From: Sipunculus nudus
Taxonomy: Eukaryota; Annelida; Sipuncula; Golfingiida; Sipunculidae
Assembly: GCA_026874595.1 (NCBI GenBank)
Contig: CM049313.1
Coordinates: forward strand, 44,170,659-44,234,658
Direction: 5' to 3'
Length of the DNA: 64,000 nt
Part shown: positions 1-11,940 of the stretch, piece after piece
How positions within the stretch are numbered: position 1 is the first letter of the stretch
Layout of the letters: each line of letters begins with the position of its first letter
Made by a program: the position numbers and the translations under genes
Notes under the pieces: generated by a model
What the model was told of the DNA's origin: nothing
Database searches by the model: none
What the model saw: the letters and a program-made list of their open reading frames with translations, nothing else

Positions 1-338
1 GGTGTGTGGGCAGATAATGACCAGTTACAGATCGAGTTCGCGTTTCTTCCCGGTTGACCTACTTTTGACCGTTTAACGGCTCCTAAACTTAGAAAAATTC
101 ATGAAAAATAGAAATTTTTATGACAAATACACATGTACGGACTTTTTTTCGCAATGCCTGCAGATATTGGCCTGATTTTTGGTGTGTTGGCAGATAATGA
201 CCAGTTACAGATCGAGTTCGCGATTCGTCCCGGTTGACCTACTTTTGACCGTTTTACACTAAATTACAGCTCCTAAACTTAGAAAAATTCATGAAAAATA
301 GAAATTTTCATGACAAATACACATGTACAGCCATTTTT
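1..338. repeat. Tandem units of an interspersed repeat, about 180 bp each
   Basis: The units at 1 and 181 share GGTGTGTNGGCAGATAATGA, GACCTACTTTTGACC and CTCCTAAACTTAGAAAAATT in order. The left edge of the window truncates the array. Related units recur at 1000-1345. Confidence 0.85.
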
Positions 339-1395
339 AGCCCTTAGCTCATAGGCTGATGGGCTATTGTCGTCACCCAAGCTGTCCGTCTGTCCGTCCG
401 TCCATCTGTCTGTCCGGTGTCTGTCCGTCCGTCTGTTCCGCGTCTGTTAACTTTTACCTTGTGAGCGGGATTCACCGTTGGAATTTTATTTCATCAGTGA
501 AGATGTATACCGGTATTGATTAAATCTCGGTCAAGTTCGAAGATGGGTGACCTTGACCCATTTTTCTACATTTTAGAGCTGATTATAGAAAAACACTCAG
601 AAGCTTATATCTCAGGAACCATTGTGTGGATTTTCACAAAACTTACTATGATCATTGGGACTGATGGTCTGTATGTGCCGAACAATTTTGGTGGCGCCAC
701 CTGCAATTTCTGATTTTTTAATTAAATTTAATCGGATTTTTCCAATTTTGGCCTTTTGTGCAGGATATCTCCAAAGGTATTCAACACAGGAACTTCATTT
801 CTTCAGTGCTATTGCATTATATTTACAAAATCTTGGTCAAGTTCAAAGATGGGTGATCTTAACCTACTTTTCAAGGTCACAGAGCTTAGTATAGAAAAAA
901 ACTTAGGAGCTAATTTCTTAGGAGGCATTTGGTGGATTGTTATGAAACATGGTATATACCTCTCCAATTTAAATTTATAAATGATTATCAACTTTTGCTA
1001 ATATTCTAGTTTCGCAATGCAATGCTTACAGATACTGGCCTAATGTTTGGTCTGTGGGCGCATAATGACCACTTACAGATCGAGTTTGCGTTTCGTCCCA
1101 GTTAACCTATTTTTTACCATATGACAGATCCTGAACATAGAAAATTTCATGAAAGACAGAAATTTTCATGAAAAATGCACATATATGGACTTTTTTTCAC
1201 AATGCCTGCAGATACTGGCCTGATTTTTGGTGTGTTGCTTGATAATGACCCTTTACAGATCGAGTTTGCATTTTGCCCTTGTTGACCTACTTTTGACCAT
1301 ACAACACCTCCTGAACTAAAAAAATTTTACAAAATTTAACAAATGTTTCTAATTTGCCCCAGGCGGGGCCATTTGTGTCATTCCGCCAAATCTAG
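339..1395. mobile_element. Interspersed repeat with GTCCGTC-rich end, internal repeat units and hairpin-plus-CTAG end
   Basis: It starts near TTAGCTCATAGGCTGATGG, followed by a GTCCGTCTGTCCGTCC tract (385-440). Two further 180-bp-type units lie at 1000-1345. The right edge has a GC hairpin (GCCCCAGGCGGGGC, 1357-1370) and CTAGTT at about 1393. A hairpin followed by CTAG is reminiscent of Helitron 3' ends. It contains no protein-coding sequence. One GGTGGCGCCACC palindrome lies at 690-701. Confidence 0.45.
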
Positions 1396-1937
1396 TTATC
1401 TTTTTAAAATTACCTTTATGTCTTATAATGTTCTTAACATGACACAAAATAGACCATTTCAAATACCTATAAATATTTTACTTTCGATATCATTACAACA
1501 CTGAACATTTTCCGTGGACAACGTGTAGGAGAGGCTTATTACCTTCTAAGTATGTTGGAAACCTAACGGCTATAAGCAACTCGAAATGACATTCCTTCAG
1601 GCGCTGACAATATCTTATTCTGCAGTTTTCTATGATACAGAGAGTCGAAAACTGCTTTTAGTATACCTGGAAATCTTTAATGCATATCGGGCCTAGCAAC
1701 CAAACAGTTTCAGCTAAAATCTCTTGAAAACCAAGTTCTAATTTAGTCATCACTGCGAGGTATAAAATAAAAATTATGTTACGTAACCTAATTAAAACAG
1801 ATCACGTTATCGTGACCAGCATAAATTTTGTTACGGAGATAAAAAAAATTAGATTCCGCAACACTAGGCAATGTGAAATGTCTAGGGGAATGAATAAAGA
1901 AGTCAGTGTTTTTTTGTTAACAAATAATTATAATTTA
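1396..1937. other. AT-rich stretch, nothing recognised
   Basis: I see no coding sequence, RNA gene or repeat that I can name. Confidence 0.5.
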
Positions 1938-2728
1938 CTCTTGGAACAATTTAACACCACAACACACTAAATCAATACAATTACATAGTATAACAACAAT
2001 AAAAATGTACAGTACCAGAGTATCCGGATTCTAGGCTTTGATTTCTGGATACCACCACTGTCACAGCTCATCAACAGTCCTTTAACACAAATATTCCAGA
2101 TGAACAGTTCATGTAAATCTTTTTAGAGAACAGTCCGATACAATCGGGAAAACAATCTGTTGTAATCCAAAAGTGAAGTTCTGGTAATAATCCCAAAGGT
2201 AAACTGAAGTAAATCCGTATAAAATCTGTTACAAAGTCTGAAGAATATCTTTAAGTTCTGCAATTATCGGAAAGGTCCCAAAAGCCACTGAGAAGAGAGT
2301 CACACTCTTCAGTGTCCGCTGGTATTTTTCTCTCTGCCGACTCTAAACAGAGCCCCCATTTACAGCTTTTTTATCCGTAGTCCAGAAACTTCTATTTCAC
2401 GAACATTCCAACACAACAATACACGTGCGCCCACAGCGCCTGAACAGACCCGAACCATCTAGAACACAAAGAACGCCCTCAACGTGTCACACTTCACACG
2501 CAAGACAGAGCCCTACAAGCGCGGCTCCCATAGCAACGAACAGGGCCTGCACCCACCACGAATCAGAATGTCAACAGATACATGTTACAAATAACATTCT
2601 TCATTAAATAAGTGTTATCATGGAGGTCAGTCACCTCCTTGTTCGTTTCTATTAGAATTGTAATTTTGCCCAGTGACTACAGACCCTGGCCCTGCTGCCG
2701 CCTGGGGAGTGAAGAGTGTACTACAAAT
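1938..2728 (-). mobile_element. Possible solo LTR or similar short element
   Basis: A roughly 790-bp block is flanked on both sides by ATTATAATTT. In minus orientation it starts TGTAGTACACTC and ends in TTCCAAGAGT. Its composition shifts from GC-richer (minus-strand 5' part) to AT-rich, as in some Gypsy LTRs. No internal retroelement genes adjoin it. The edges do not form a clean TG...CA pair, so this is tentative. Confidence 0.3.
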
Positions 2729-4421
2729 TATAATTTTTACCCTGTGAAAATTTTTACCTATCTTTTTTTTTAAATAGTCAAATGGAATAGTGTTGTTACG
2801 TTTTAGCTAAATGGGTCCTAACCTAAACACATACTTAAATATGCCTCCGTATACAGACAAATGTGATGGAGTTGTTAACCTATTTTTTGTAAATGCTAAC
2901 ACTACCCCCCCCCCCCCCCCCCCTTGCAAAAAACATAGATCTGTCCCTGAACTGATGTTCACGTTTCTTACCGTTCATCATATAAAATTTAAAACCTCTT
3001 TCACGGTGTACTTCATAACCTTAAAACTAAAAACATAGCTATCTATGTTTCGGATGTGCCATGTTCTTGACATATTTAGTTTCAGTTAAAGGCGCCAAGC
3101 GAGAAACATTTTGACAAGAGGACAAAGAGACGTTCTTTCTTGTATCCTTCTATTGTGTCCTTGTGAGAGCATGCAAAGTGAGAGTACATGTTGTTATGGA
3201 TTCGTTTAGAATTCCTTCTGAAAAGCGCACGTCACCTTGTATCTTAATAGCATATAGACATGACAATCCTGACATAATAAAGTTACATTACGAGCGAACT
3301 ATAAACAATTTGTCTTTGTGATAGTTATTCACGGACCTATGTAATTGGGCATTATATTCAAAATTAACCGGGTTACCCAGTTTGGTTGAACCAAAAGTAC
3401 ACACGTACGACTAGAGTATATTAACTTCTCGATATGTATCAAACCGCTGCCTTGCCGAGTACAAAACTTCCCGTCAGAACTGCAGGGAGTGCAGAGTTGT
3501 CAAGTAAACAAATTATGAAAATATGACGTTTACTTATTAGCATATGAGGTGATTTGGTGCATTAAAGTTAAAGTGAAGAAAGATTAGTTGACTAAGTTAC
3601 GACACACCACTTAAAAAAATCCAAGGACCCGTTCACCTGAAGGAACGTCTAGAGGACTGGAGGTCCAGCAAGCTTATTCCAATCCGACGCAGTACATCAT
3701 CAGGACCCTCAGTAGGAGGAAAATTTGAAGAGTCCGAGACGCTCAGGTCAAAATAATGGAGAGACATGGAATTTTGGAACGTCTAAAGGGGAGGGCACTC
3801 ATGTCAAGCCTAAACTGAATCAATTCTTTCAGCATCGTACGCTATCACAGGTATCCAGTGTGGTGTTTCCAAAGTTAATTTCTTTTGTTCGAGGTAGTCG
3901 GAAATGGCGAGTGAATGCTACAAGAGGTGGCTCAGATCCTCTTGATTGTACAGTTAGAAAATTATGCGTCCGAAAGAGATTTCGAGCGTCACATGCAGAC
4001 GTCCTGAAAAAATACATTTTTTCCCCACAATGACGAGGTTGTTAAATTTTTTTATGCAGTTTGCAGCCCTTCCATAGCACCATATTCCTACTAATACCGC
4101 ACACCGCGCCCTCGGTAAACGCAGCATTAAACTATGCATGCATTCTTATCTGCACTGGAATAAAGTTGATGAACATCAATATTACAAAATTACACTTTGT
4201 CCCTTTCTTATGAACTGTGAATGGTCCATGTACAAACCTGTTGACAGAAACATCAAACAGAGAATCCCACTAAAGCACGTGACTTTAAAGTCTATAAAGA
4301 ATTAAAACGAAATTTCAAGAGAGAATACAATACATACATGATAACAGTGAAGGGCCCATTTTGTAAACAATATATCGATTTGGAGAGCTAGATGTTAGTA
4401 AATTGTAGCAGCGTGTCAAAG

Positions 4422-4423
<2 letters not shown>
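2729..4423. other. Intergenic, nothing recognised except a C-run
   Basis: A C homopolymer lies at 2905-2923. Short open frames on both strands around 3725-4140 overlap one another, lack a splice or start context I can trust, and match no family I know. Confidence 0.5.

Positions 4424-4487
<64 letters not shown>
4424..4487. repeat. (TA)n microsatellite
   Basis: About 31 uninterrupted TA units immediately precede the reverse-transcriptase remnant. Confidence 0.95.
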
Positions 4488-4559
4488 GTGAAAATCATAA
4501 CCACGTGCAGAGCGAAATGACATTTCCTTATCCTGGTGTTGAAAGTGACCCTTCGGATA

Positions 4560-5580
4560 TTGCTCTAATGTTTGGGGGACATACTAAAGAAAAAAAAGAG
4601 AAACACCCCTCTGGAAAGTTCTGGGTATGTCGTATAGATCATAAAACTGAAAAAGAAAAATGATTTAATGTGTAGTTGCGTAAGTCCTATGAAAACCATT
4701 GTCCAAGATTATACAAGCTGATAAAATATTATAAGTTAAACAAGTACATTTGTAAACCTAAGAAAGGTAAAGCCCCAGGCGCTGACATTTTAGTTATGAA
4801 CACTTGAACAACTCCAATATGCATGTATTGGGGTACAGAACTGGTAAGACATAATAACAACCTTTTTACTCATATCTTTAAAAATGAGAAAATACCCCAT
4901 GCAATGAAGAAGGAGATGCTAATTACAATTGCTAAGTTAGAGCTCAGATCAGGTCTGATCCAAATAAATATATCGGTTCACCCTTCTTTCATCTTCGTAT
5001 GAGTGATTCGAAAGGTAATTCTTTTTAGGATTAATAATAAACTTACCTTGATGGGGCAAACCGTTCCCAATCCTCTTCAATGTGCTCATCAAAAGAATAG
5101 GTCCTGCATATATATTAATAATTGTTCAATAAATTTTGTATCACTAAAGTATGTTGGAACTTTCAAACTTTCTGCATGCTTCCTGGGCAGCCGAACAGCG
5201 TATATGATGTCGTGTGGCATAATAGTTTAAATGTCATACTTTTCGGGTTCGGTATTTCGGGGCTTCTTTGGAGTGTAATCTACGAAGCTATCAGAACGCA
5301 AAGAGCGCGGTGTTATTTGTGAAGGTCACCTTCGAGACTGGTATCCCGTCAGACAATCTGAGTAGTGAGACAGGGTGGAGTTTTATCGCCTAAATGTTTT
5401 CTTATATTCGTTAACACCCTTCTTTGTGAACTTCAAAATCAAAGCCAGGATCCTTTGTTGGTCCCACATTTACAGGGTGTCCGACGTAGGCGGCTGTATA
5501 TGATGTATGTTTATTTTCGAGGGATATTGCAAAGAATGTTAGATATTTGCTGAAATTACAGCAGTAAGTGGAGGTTTAAT
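4560..5580 (+). pseudogene. Broken non-LTR retrotransposon reverse transcriptase
   Basis: RT motifs occur in order across frameshifts and stops: GKAPGADILV (about 4766), NEKIPHAMKKEMLITIAKLE (about 4886-4945), CEGHLRDWYPVRQ (about 5319-5356), VRQGGVLSPKCF (5365-5400) and a degraded YADD region near 5495-5530 (VCLFSRDIAKN in one frame). The order and wording fit a LINE of the broad Jockey/CR1/RTE type. No endonuclease is recognisable upstream, so it is 5'-truncated and dead. Confidence 0.75.
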
Positions 5581-6245
5581 TTTAATCTGCAAAAACGATA
5601 GTTATAGCCAAGAACTATAACCATACCGGAAATTAGGTCAAGCTGACCTTATTCCATTGAGTAGTTAAACACCACTTCCGTTTCCTTTGAAAATCTATTG
5701 TTTTACTTCAGGATGCCATTATTTCAAGGCCATCATTTTTCTACCCTTCATAGTTGACTCAATGGTTTTCAGTATTAGCTCAGTGTACATGCAGGGAATG
5801 TGTCAATATTGCGTATTTAGAAAAGTTACAGGCTTGGACATAATGTCCATGGTCGAAGAAGGAAAGTTGTTCACTTTGACTGACTGACTGAAGATGTATT
5901 AAGCCCTCTGAGCGCTCCGGTTAGAAAGGTCTGAGACCCGTTCCCGGGGCGCTCCCTAGGCATAAATTTTGATTAGAAGGGTGGGGGCAAGTAGTGCCAT
6001 CCGAGGAGTCCAGAAGACAACAGCCTCCAAAGGTACAACACAGAAGCCCGTACATCCGTTCACAGGCGCAACAGCTGGGGTCATGCCCACTAGAACTATC
6101 CGATAGGACACTCCGAATACGTATCGCCATTATCGTCATCGGCCAAAGATGTTTACTCACTCATTGAGTTAACTTTTGAAGCTAGATACTTTTTTCTTCA
6201 GAATATATCTACATTTGATTTATAAGTGATTTTGATATTTTCATA
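5581..6245. other. Intergenic stretch with a GC-richer patch
   Basis: Around 5905-6160 the DNA is GC-richer and a Cys-rich minus-strand frame of 79 codons is open, but I recognise no family. The rest is AT-rich with nothing identified. Confidence 0.4.
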
Positions 6246-6657
6246 TACTGTGGTTGGCTTCATATTCGCGAGGCTTGAATTTCGCGATTTCTCCATTTTG
6301 AATGTTTCACGAGGGTTTCATTTTCGCGATCTCACCAGAACCTATATTATATATCTGGTAGAGCCATACCTGTGTGTATTATAAAATGAGAATGAGTCAT
6401 GAGTTTGTGATTTTCTACTCATATAACGATGGTTCCGTACACCCAGCACCGGAAGTTAAGTTCAAATTTAAGGTAACGTAATTTATTTTAACATTTCTCA
6501 CTGTTCTAACCTATTCTCATACAAGTATTGGTTTCACTGAATAAGATGCATATACTCAATGGGCCAATTATTCCCGATGGTTTCATTTTCGCGATTATTT
6601 CCCATTCGCGAATATCACGAAATTAAAACCCTCGCGAACAAAAAGGCAACCACAGTA
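6246..6657. mobile_element. MITE with TACTGTGGTTG terminal inverted repeats
   Basis: The left end TACTGTGGTTGGCTT and the right end (complement TACTGTGGTTGCCTTT) are inverted. The inverted similarity continues inward through TTCGCGAGG and TTTCGCGA motifs. TA or TATA flanks both ends, as for TA-targeting DNA transposons. The 412-bp element has no coding capacity. Confidence 0.75.
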
Positions 6658-7300
6658 TATATATAGGTGTAGGCCGAAACCAGAAATAAGATCAGGATTA
6701 ATATTTCTAGTTATGAGCTTAAATGTAAAACCTCTACCCTGGATTTGGTACTACTTTGACAGTGGCACATATTTTCCCTGGAAGCACTGCTGATTGATTG
6801 TCATGCTTGTGATGTATACGTAAGGATTTGAGTTTGTTTAAGTCTGAAATTTGAAAGCCATTGGTCAAAAACAGTAGCTTGTATTCAGCTTGTATTCAGC
6901 TTATAAGATCTTGTCATATAAATGGTTGTTATTTACATCAGGCCAGGTTACTGCAGTGGTTATGTAGACACATGGGGCTTATTATATAGCTTTACTCGGG
7001 AAGGTGACACCAGGTTTGCAACAGAGACCACCTCTTCTATACTTCACTCATATTTTCCGAGAACGTTGATAAATTTATGGATTTCTTTTATGGAAATCTA
7101 AGTTTTACATAATGTCATTTTATAATCATTCATTAAATAATAATAATATATAATAATAAAAATATAATATAATAATAAAAATTATAAATATTGAAATGTC
7201 ATTAAACATTAAAATCTAACACAACTATATATTGACACACTTTAAATTTTAATAATGACATTCAGGCATCTTGGCATTAAGATCATGCTCATTTAAAACA
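6658..7300. other. AT-rich stretch, nothing recognised
   Basis: Contains a short AAT/TAA-rich tract near 7135-7185. No gene signal. Confidence 0.5.
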
Positions 7301-8140
7301 GAAGTGCTTTAAAAAACCTGTGAAACGCAAAACGCTTGGATATTATTGTATTCGCCTAAATAGAGTTTTGCGTATATTTTGTTTTTACGCGGGTTCCGCC
7401 TATTATTACACATGTGAACCCGTGGATAACAAAGATTGGTGGCGCCTCCTGCACTCCTTTTACAGACAGTGTCCTTCTGTGCATCTAAGTGATAATAACC
7501 CATAATTTAGGAGTGCTTCAGCGTGTTTGGCTGAAGATTTACATGTCGATAGATCGTAGATACCTCCATCCCACACTCAAGACTGGTGGCGCCACCTCTC
7601 TTCCTGTTTTCATAGAATACGTTGATGCCCCTTTCTCAGGAATTGTTTGTCGTATCAATCTGAAATGTGCATGTGCATAGACCTTGTCTGCACAAGGCCT
7701 CGGTCTTGTTTATAAGCCTGGTTGCTACACCTACAATCGTTTTCACATAGAGTCCATCCATAAATCTATTTTTTTTATCGCAGGAGTCGAGGGATGTTAT
7801 TGTCTGAAATTGTGCATGTTTATCCGTCTTGGAAAGCTTTATCGTAGACAAGCCAGTTGGCGCCACCTACCATTCCGTTCTTGCAGAATACATTGATGCC
7901 CTTTACCGAGTAATAGGTTTGATGTATCCACCTGAAAGTTTGCATGTCCATTCATCTTGGATAGCTTTCTCGCACACATGACAGACGCCGTCATATACAA
8001 TCATGAATTCATAAAATACATTTATGCATTTATCTCATGAGTGGTTTGAAGTATCGGCCTGAAATTTTGCATGTCCATACATCTAAGATGGCATTATCTT
8101 GTACATAAGACTGGTGGTGACACCTACATTAAACTGTAGT
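7300..8140. repeat. Diverged modules carrying GGTGGCGCCACC palindromes
   Basis: Recurring blocks are ATACRTTGATGCCCYTT (7617, 7887, with a variant at 8018), GAAANTTGCATGTCCAT and AAGACTGGTGGCGCCACCT. The palindrome or a variant is at 7438, 7585, 7857 and 8113. Modules are imperfect and of variable length. Similar modules occur at 14930-15440 and 51290-52200. Confidence 0.65.
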
Positions 8141-8540
8141 TTCGCCTATCCGCGTGTTTTGATACATGAGATGCCACACATATGAAGGGCTGTCACGTTA
8201 GATTCCTTGCTTTACTTTACCCATGCCCCTTTGCTTTGGCGGATACCTGTAGTCGCTTGTCGACTAACCAATATTCTAGGTATAATAGTGTTCTTTTAAA
8301 TCCGAATCATGTTCTGTCTGTGAAATGGATGTATATGAAAAAGCAGACGATGGTATTAATGATCTGGTTGAAAGTATCCGTGGTGTTTGAAACGTTAGTT
8401 TTAGTAAGAACACGACATAAATGAAAATGCTCATGAAGGCGCTTTAATATATGTTTATGATGATTGTCTTCCGGTCTTGAAATTTTAGTAGATATATGTT
8501 ATGATTATTTTCTCCTAGTATTCGGGTTACTAAATAAAGT
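8141..8540. other. Intergenic, nothing recognised apart from a duplicated flank
   Basis: The sequence around GGTTACTAAATAAAGT (8525) is repeated at about 8667, so the adjacent trinucleotide tract was duplicated with its flank. Confidence 0.5.
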
Positions 8541-8577
8541 ATTATTATTTTTATTATTATTATTATTATAATTATTA

Positions 8578-8622
<45 letters not shown>

Positions 8623-8714
8623 TATATTCATTATTCTTATTATGATTATTCTCTCCTAATATTGGGTGTTACTAAATAAAGTTTAATTATTATTATAAAT
8701 ATTATAATAATTAC

Positions 8715-8803
<89 letters not shown>

Positions 8804-8810
8804 TAGTAGT

Positions 8811-8846
<36 letters not shown>

Positions 8847-8887
8847 TTATTATCATCATTGTTATTACTGTTATTCTTCTTTTTCTG

Positions 8888-8925
<38 letters not shown>

Positions 8926-8930
8926 CACTG
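8541..8930. repeat. Compound (ATT)n / (AAT)n array with a palindromic centre
   Basis: (TTA)n tracts (8541-8630), (AAT)n (8716-8790), (ATT)n (8791-8850) and (ATT)n (8889-8925). The AAT block runs directly into an ATT block at 8790 and makes a long inverted repeat. Confidence 0.95.
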
Positions 8931-10832
8931 AACCCGTTTCTTTATTTTGATCTGATCTTCCTTTGTCCATGTTCCTTTCCTGCTCAAAGGTTTCTCTTAA
9001 TTCATTTAATGTCAAGGGGTGTACCTTGAAGAAATAATGGCTAAATTCACCCTCAATACCGACGTAAGGAATGAGTGTAGTTTTCTTGTCCATGGCTCCA
9101 TGTCATTAAACATCATAATAATTATATGTATGATATAAACATATATATAATATATATTTACATATATATATTAATCCAGTATCTCGGCTAATAATATATA
9201 GGTATATATTTGTTTGTAAGATCTAAAAGTAACATATATGATTTATTTTGTTAATTCTGCATCTGAAATCAATAGAAGTATATATATTTTGTGTTTAGTG
9301 GTGCATTACTTGAGTCAGTCAAGGTACATTTATTTTGTTTGTTGTGTCTAGCAGGAAAATCAACAGAAGTACATTGTTATGGTTCTTCATAAAATCCATA
9401 AAACAACGAAGTACATTTGAACGATTTTTGATCACCCAAATAGATGTACCCGTACCTTAGTTAGCAAGGTCCAGTGTAAAATATATAAGCGAAGACTCTT
9501 ATTATTTATCTTTATACTTTATACAAAAATATTTATTTTTTCTTTCTCTTTAGTCATAAAAAGGAACACAAGTTAACTGTTTTTTTACGATCATTTGTAA
9601 AACACTGACAAAGTTTATTGTTCTTATGTGTTATACTTAGACAGATGTTAGCTTGTTTTGACTGTCTTTCGTCAAAAACTGACAAAATTCACATTTTTTT
9701 CACGGACTCTCGTCAAATGCTGATATAAGTCATTTATTTTGTACGGTACTTCGTCAAAAACAGAAAACAATAAAACGTTGTTTTGTCCTTGCATTTCTTC
9801 GACACACATTTAGAAAAGTTCACTCCGCTCGAGGTCTGAGCGATACTCTGTAAGTTAAATATTCTGGAAATCTTAGGCCATCTTTAAAAATGTTCACTTA
9901 TTGTCTTATTTCACAAAATAAAGAAAACGGTAATAAATACGCTTTCATAATAGTTTATTGCAGACTCTTGGTCCATATACAAATACAATGTAAGAAACAA
10001 CGATAACAATAACAGCAACAGAAACAATGGCATAAACATCTGTAGCATAATCTAGAACATCTAAATTTACCGGGCATCACTGAGTGGCAATTAACAAATA
10101 GCTGAAACTCAAGACAATAGGGGTACTTACAACCTGATAACAAACATAATTTTTTATACACATGGATCAGATTGATTCGTATATAGCCGTGACATTCATG
10201 ATACAATCATTCCCCACCCCACCCCTTCTTTAAGTAACATGAAGCTGCGAGGATTCATTTTCAATTTCATTGGAGATTCTTGTACAGTATTTATATGATA
10301 TGATGTAACTAGCACCAGATCTAAGGGTTCGTGTTGGAGGACTGTCCCTCGTCACAATATCATCACTTCTATTCAGGACAGTCAATAGAGCCGGTGTTGA
10401 GAGTACTGGCGCCCACAGACAAAACCAAGACACAGACCGGCAAGGTGTTACATGTCATTACAGAATATGCTGACGTGGGTTACGGTTTGGTTTTATATAC
10501 GTCGTTCCTCCATTCAACTCTATAGCAGGCGACACGACAACACCATTGTGAATTTACATGTCAGACTATATATCTTCCTTTTTTTCCTGGTTGCGTATGA
10601 AGCGAAAGCATCCTTGGGCGGATGTGGTGGTGGTGGTGGTGGTGTGTGTGTGTGTGTGTGGCGGCCCCTCGCCCTTTTGACCTGTAAAATCCGTATAGAA
10701 TTATTGGTTAATGAATATGTGATGCAACAAAATGCATTTCGAACTATCCGAGATTGCACCCCCTCACCCCTTCTAAAAATCCACCCTCGCTAATCCTGCA
10801 GCACAGAAGACAGCATTAATCGCTTCATTAAT
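8931..10832. other. Intergenic, no supported gene
   Basis: AT-rich with a TA-rich patch near 9135-9175. GGT/GT repeats lie at 10624-10660. A GC-richer patch (10230-10520) has open frames on both strands, but none matches a family I know. Confidence 0.4.
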
Positions 10833-11013
10833 TGGACTTTGCGGGACTGTGGCTGGACTTTGCGGAATTGTAGCTGGATTTTGCGGGACTGTGGCTGGAC
10901 TTTGCGGGACTTTAGCTTGACTTTGCGGGATTGTAGCTGGACTTTGCGGGACTGTGGATGGACTTTGCGGGACTGTGGCTGGACTTTGCGGGACTGTAGC
11001 TTGACTTCGCGGG
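10833..11013. repeat. 21-bp minisatellite, about 8.6 copies
   Basis: Each unit is close to GGACTTTGCGGGACTGTGGCT, split here as GGACTTTGCGGGAC then TGTGGCT. The unit is a multiple of three without stops, so both strands are open across it: heptapeptide WTLRDCG-like on +, PQSPATV-like on -. I see no surrounding gene evidence. Confidence 0.9.
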
Positions 11014-11869
11014 AGCAGGAACATACCTTATTTGTCAGTAGCTACAATTTGTACTGCTTGACAATATCAGGGGTGCAAGCGCTACAACGGGGTACATTGA
11101 GAATCTACATTACCAATCATGGACAGAACTGTTCAAATACGTTCAGGCACATATTTCAGGTGTAGCACTATCAATACAGAAGCCAAGACGCCATTGATAC
11201 TAAAATTACTGCAGAATGATCAATAAAGTGATATGTTGCTTCTCCACCTGGGCTCTTTGTATCGTCCCGTTGTATCAGCCAATAGGTGTCGGGCATGGTT
11301 GTTAACAAAGCGATGTATGACTGGAAGGATGTTTATGAAAAGTAGGGTCTATCCTCGAAAGTGAGCTGCTTATGGAGGGGAGAGGTTCATTTGCAGAGAT
11401 TCCATACCTTATTTCTACTGGATCTGGGCAGTTGGGTGTGTTTCTTGCTAATCAGATTGTTTTAATCAAGTTTTCCCTCTGGCATGTTCACAATGCGGCA
11501 GGGTCGTCTGCTATGTTCGGGTCAAGTAAGTCAATGTCGCTGGTTTTGGCCACAGGGTACCAGGTATATACTCCCAAAGAAACCTTTCGGTTAAAGACAA
11601 GAATTTTTTTTTGCTTCAATACTGTTTGATTAAATCATTCTCTGTCAGTGAATCAAACCCGGACATTTGGTGCCGGTTTTCGCAAGTTACAAGAAAATGG
11701 TCTTTTACTTCGGCGGAGTATCTCAATAGGAATTCCAGCAAAACAATGATAATGTTGTTAACTCGTGTATAAAACGCGATACTTAATTGCATAAAAATTA
11801 CTGTCTGATGATACCTATAGGTCAGTTTGCTCTAAATAACGGAGATATACAGCGTTTCGCATAGTGGTA

Positions 11870-11875
<6 letters not shown>
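11014..11875. other. Intergenic, nothing recognised
   Basis: No coding, RNA or repeat feature that I can name. Confidence 0.5.

Positions 11876-11937
<62 letters not shown>
11876..11937. repeat. (TA)n microsatellite
   Basis: About 31 TA units lie at the 3' boundary of the minus-strand LINE. Confidence 0.95.

Positions 11938-11940
<3 letters not shown>

Noticed and set aside
5921-6160. Cys-rich 79-codon minus-strand frame
   Set aside because: No recognisable motif spacing or neighbouring exon. Possibly transposon debris.
10773-11165. Heptapeptide-repeat proteins on both strands
   Set aside because: They arise from a 21-bp minisatellite without stops. There is no start, splice or conservation evidence.
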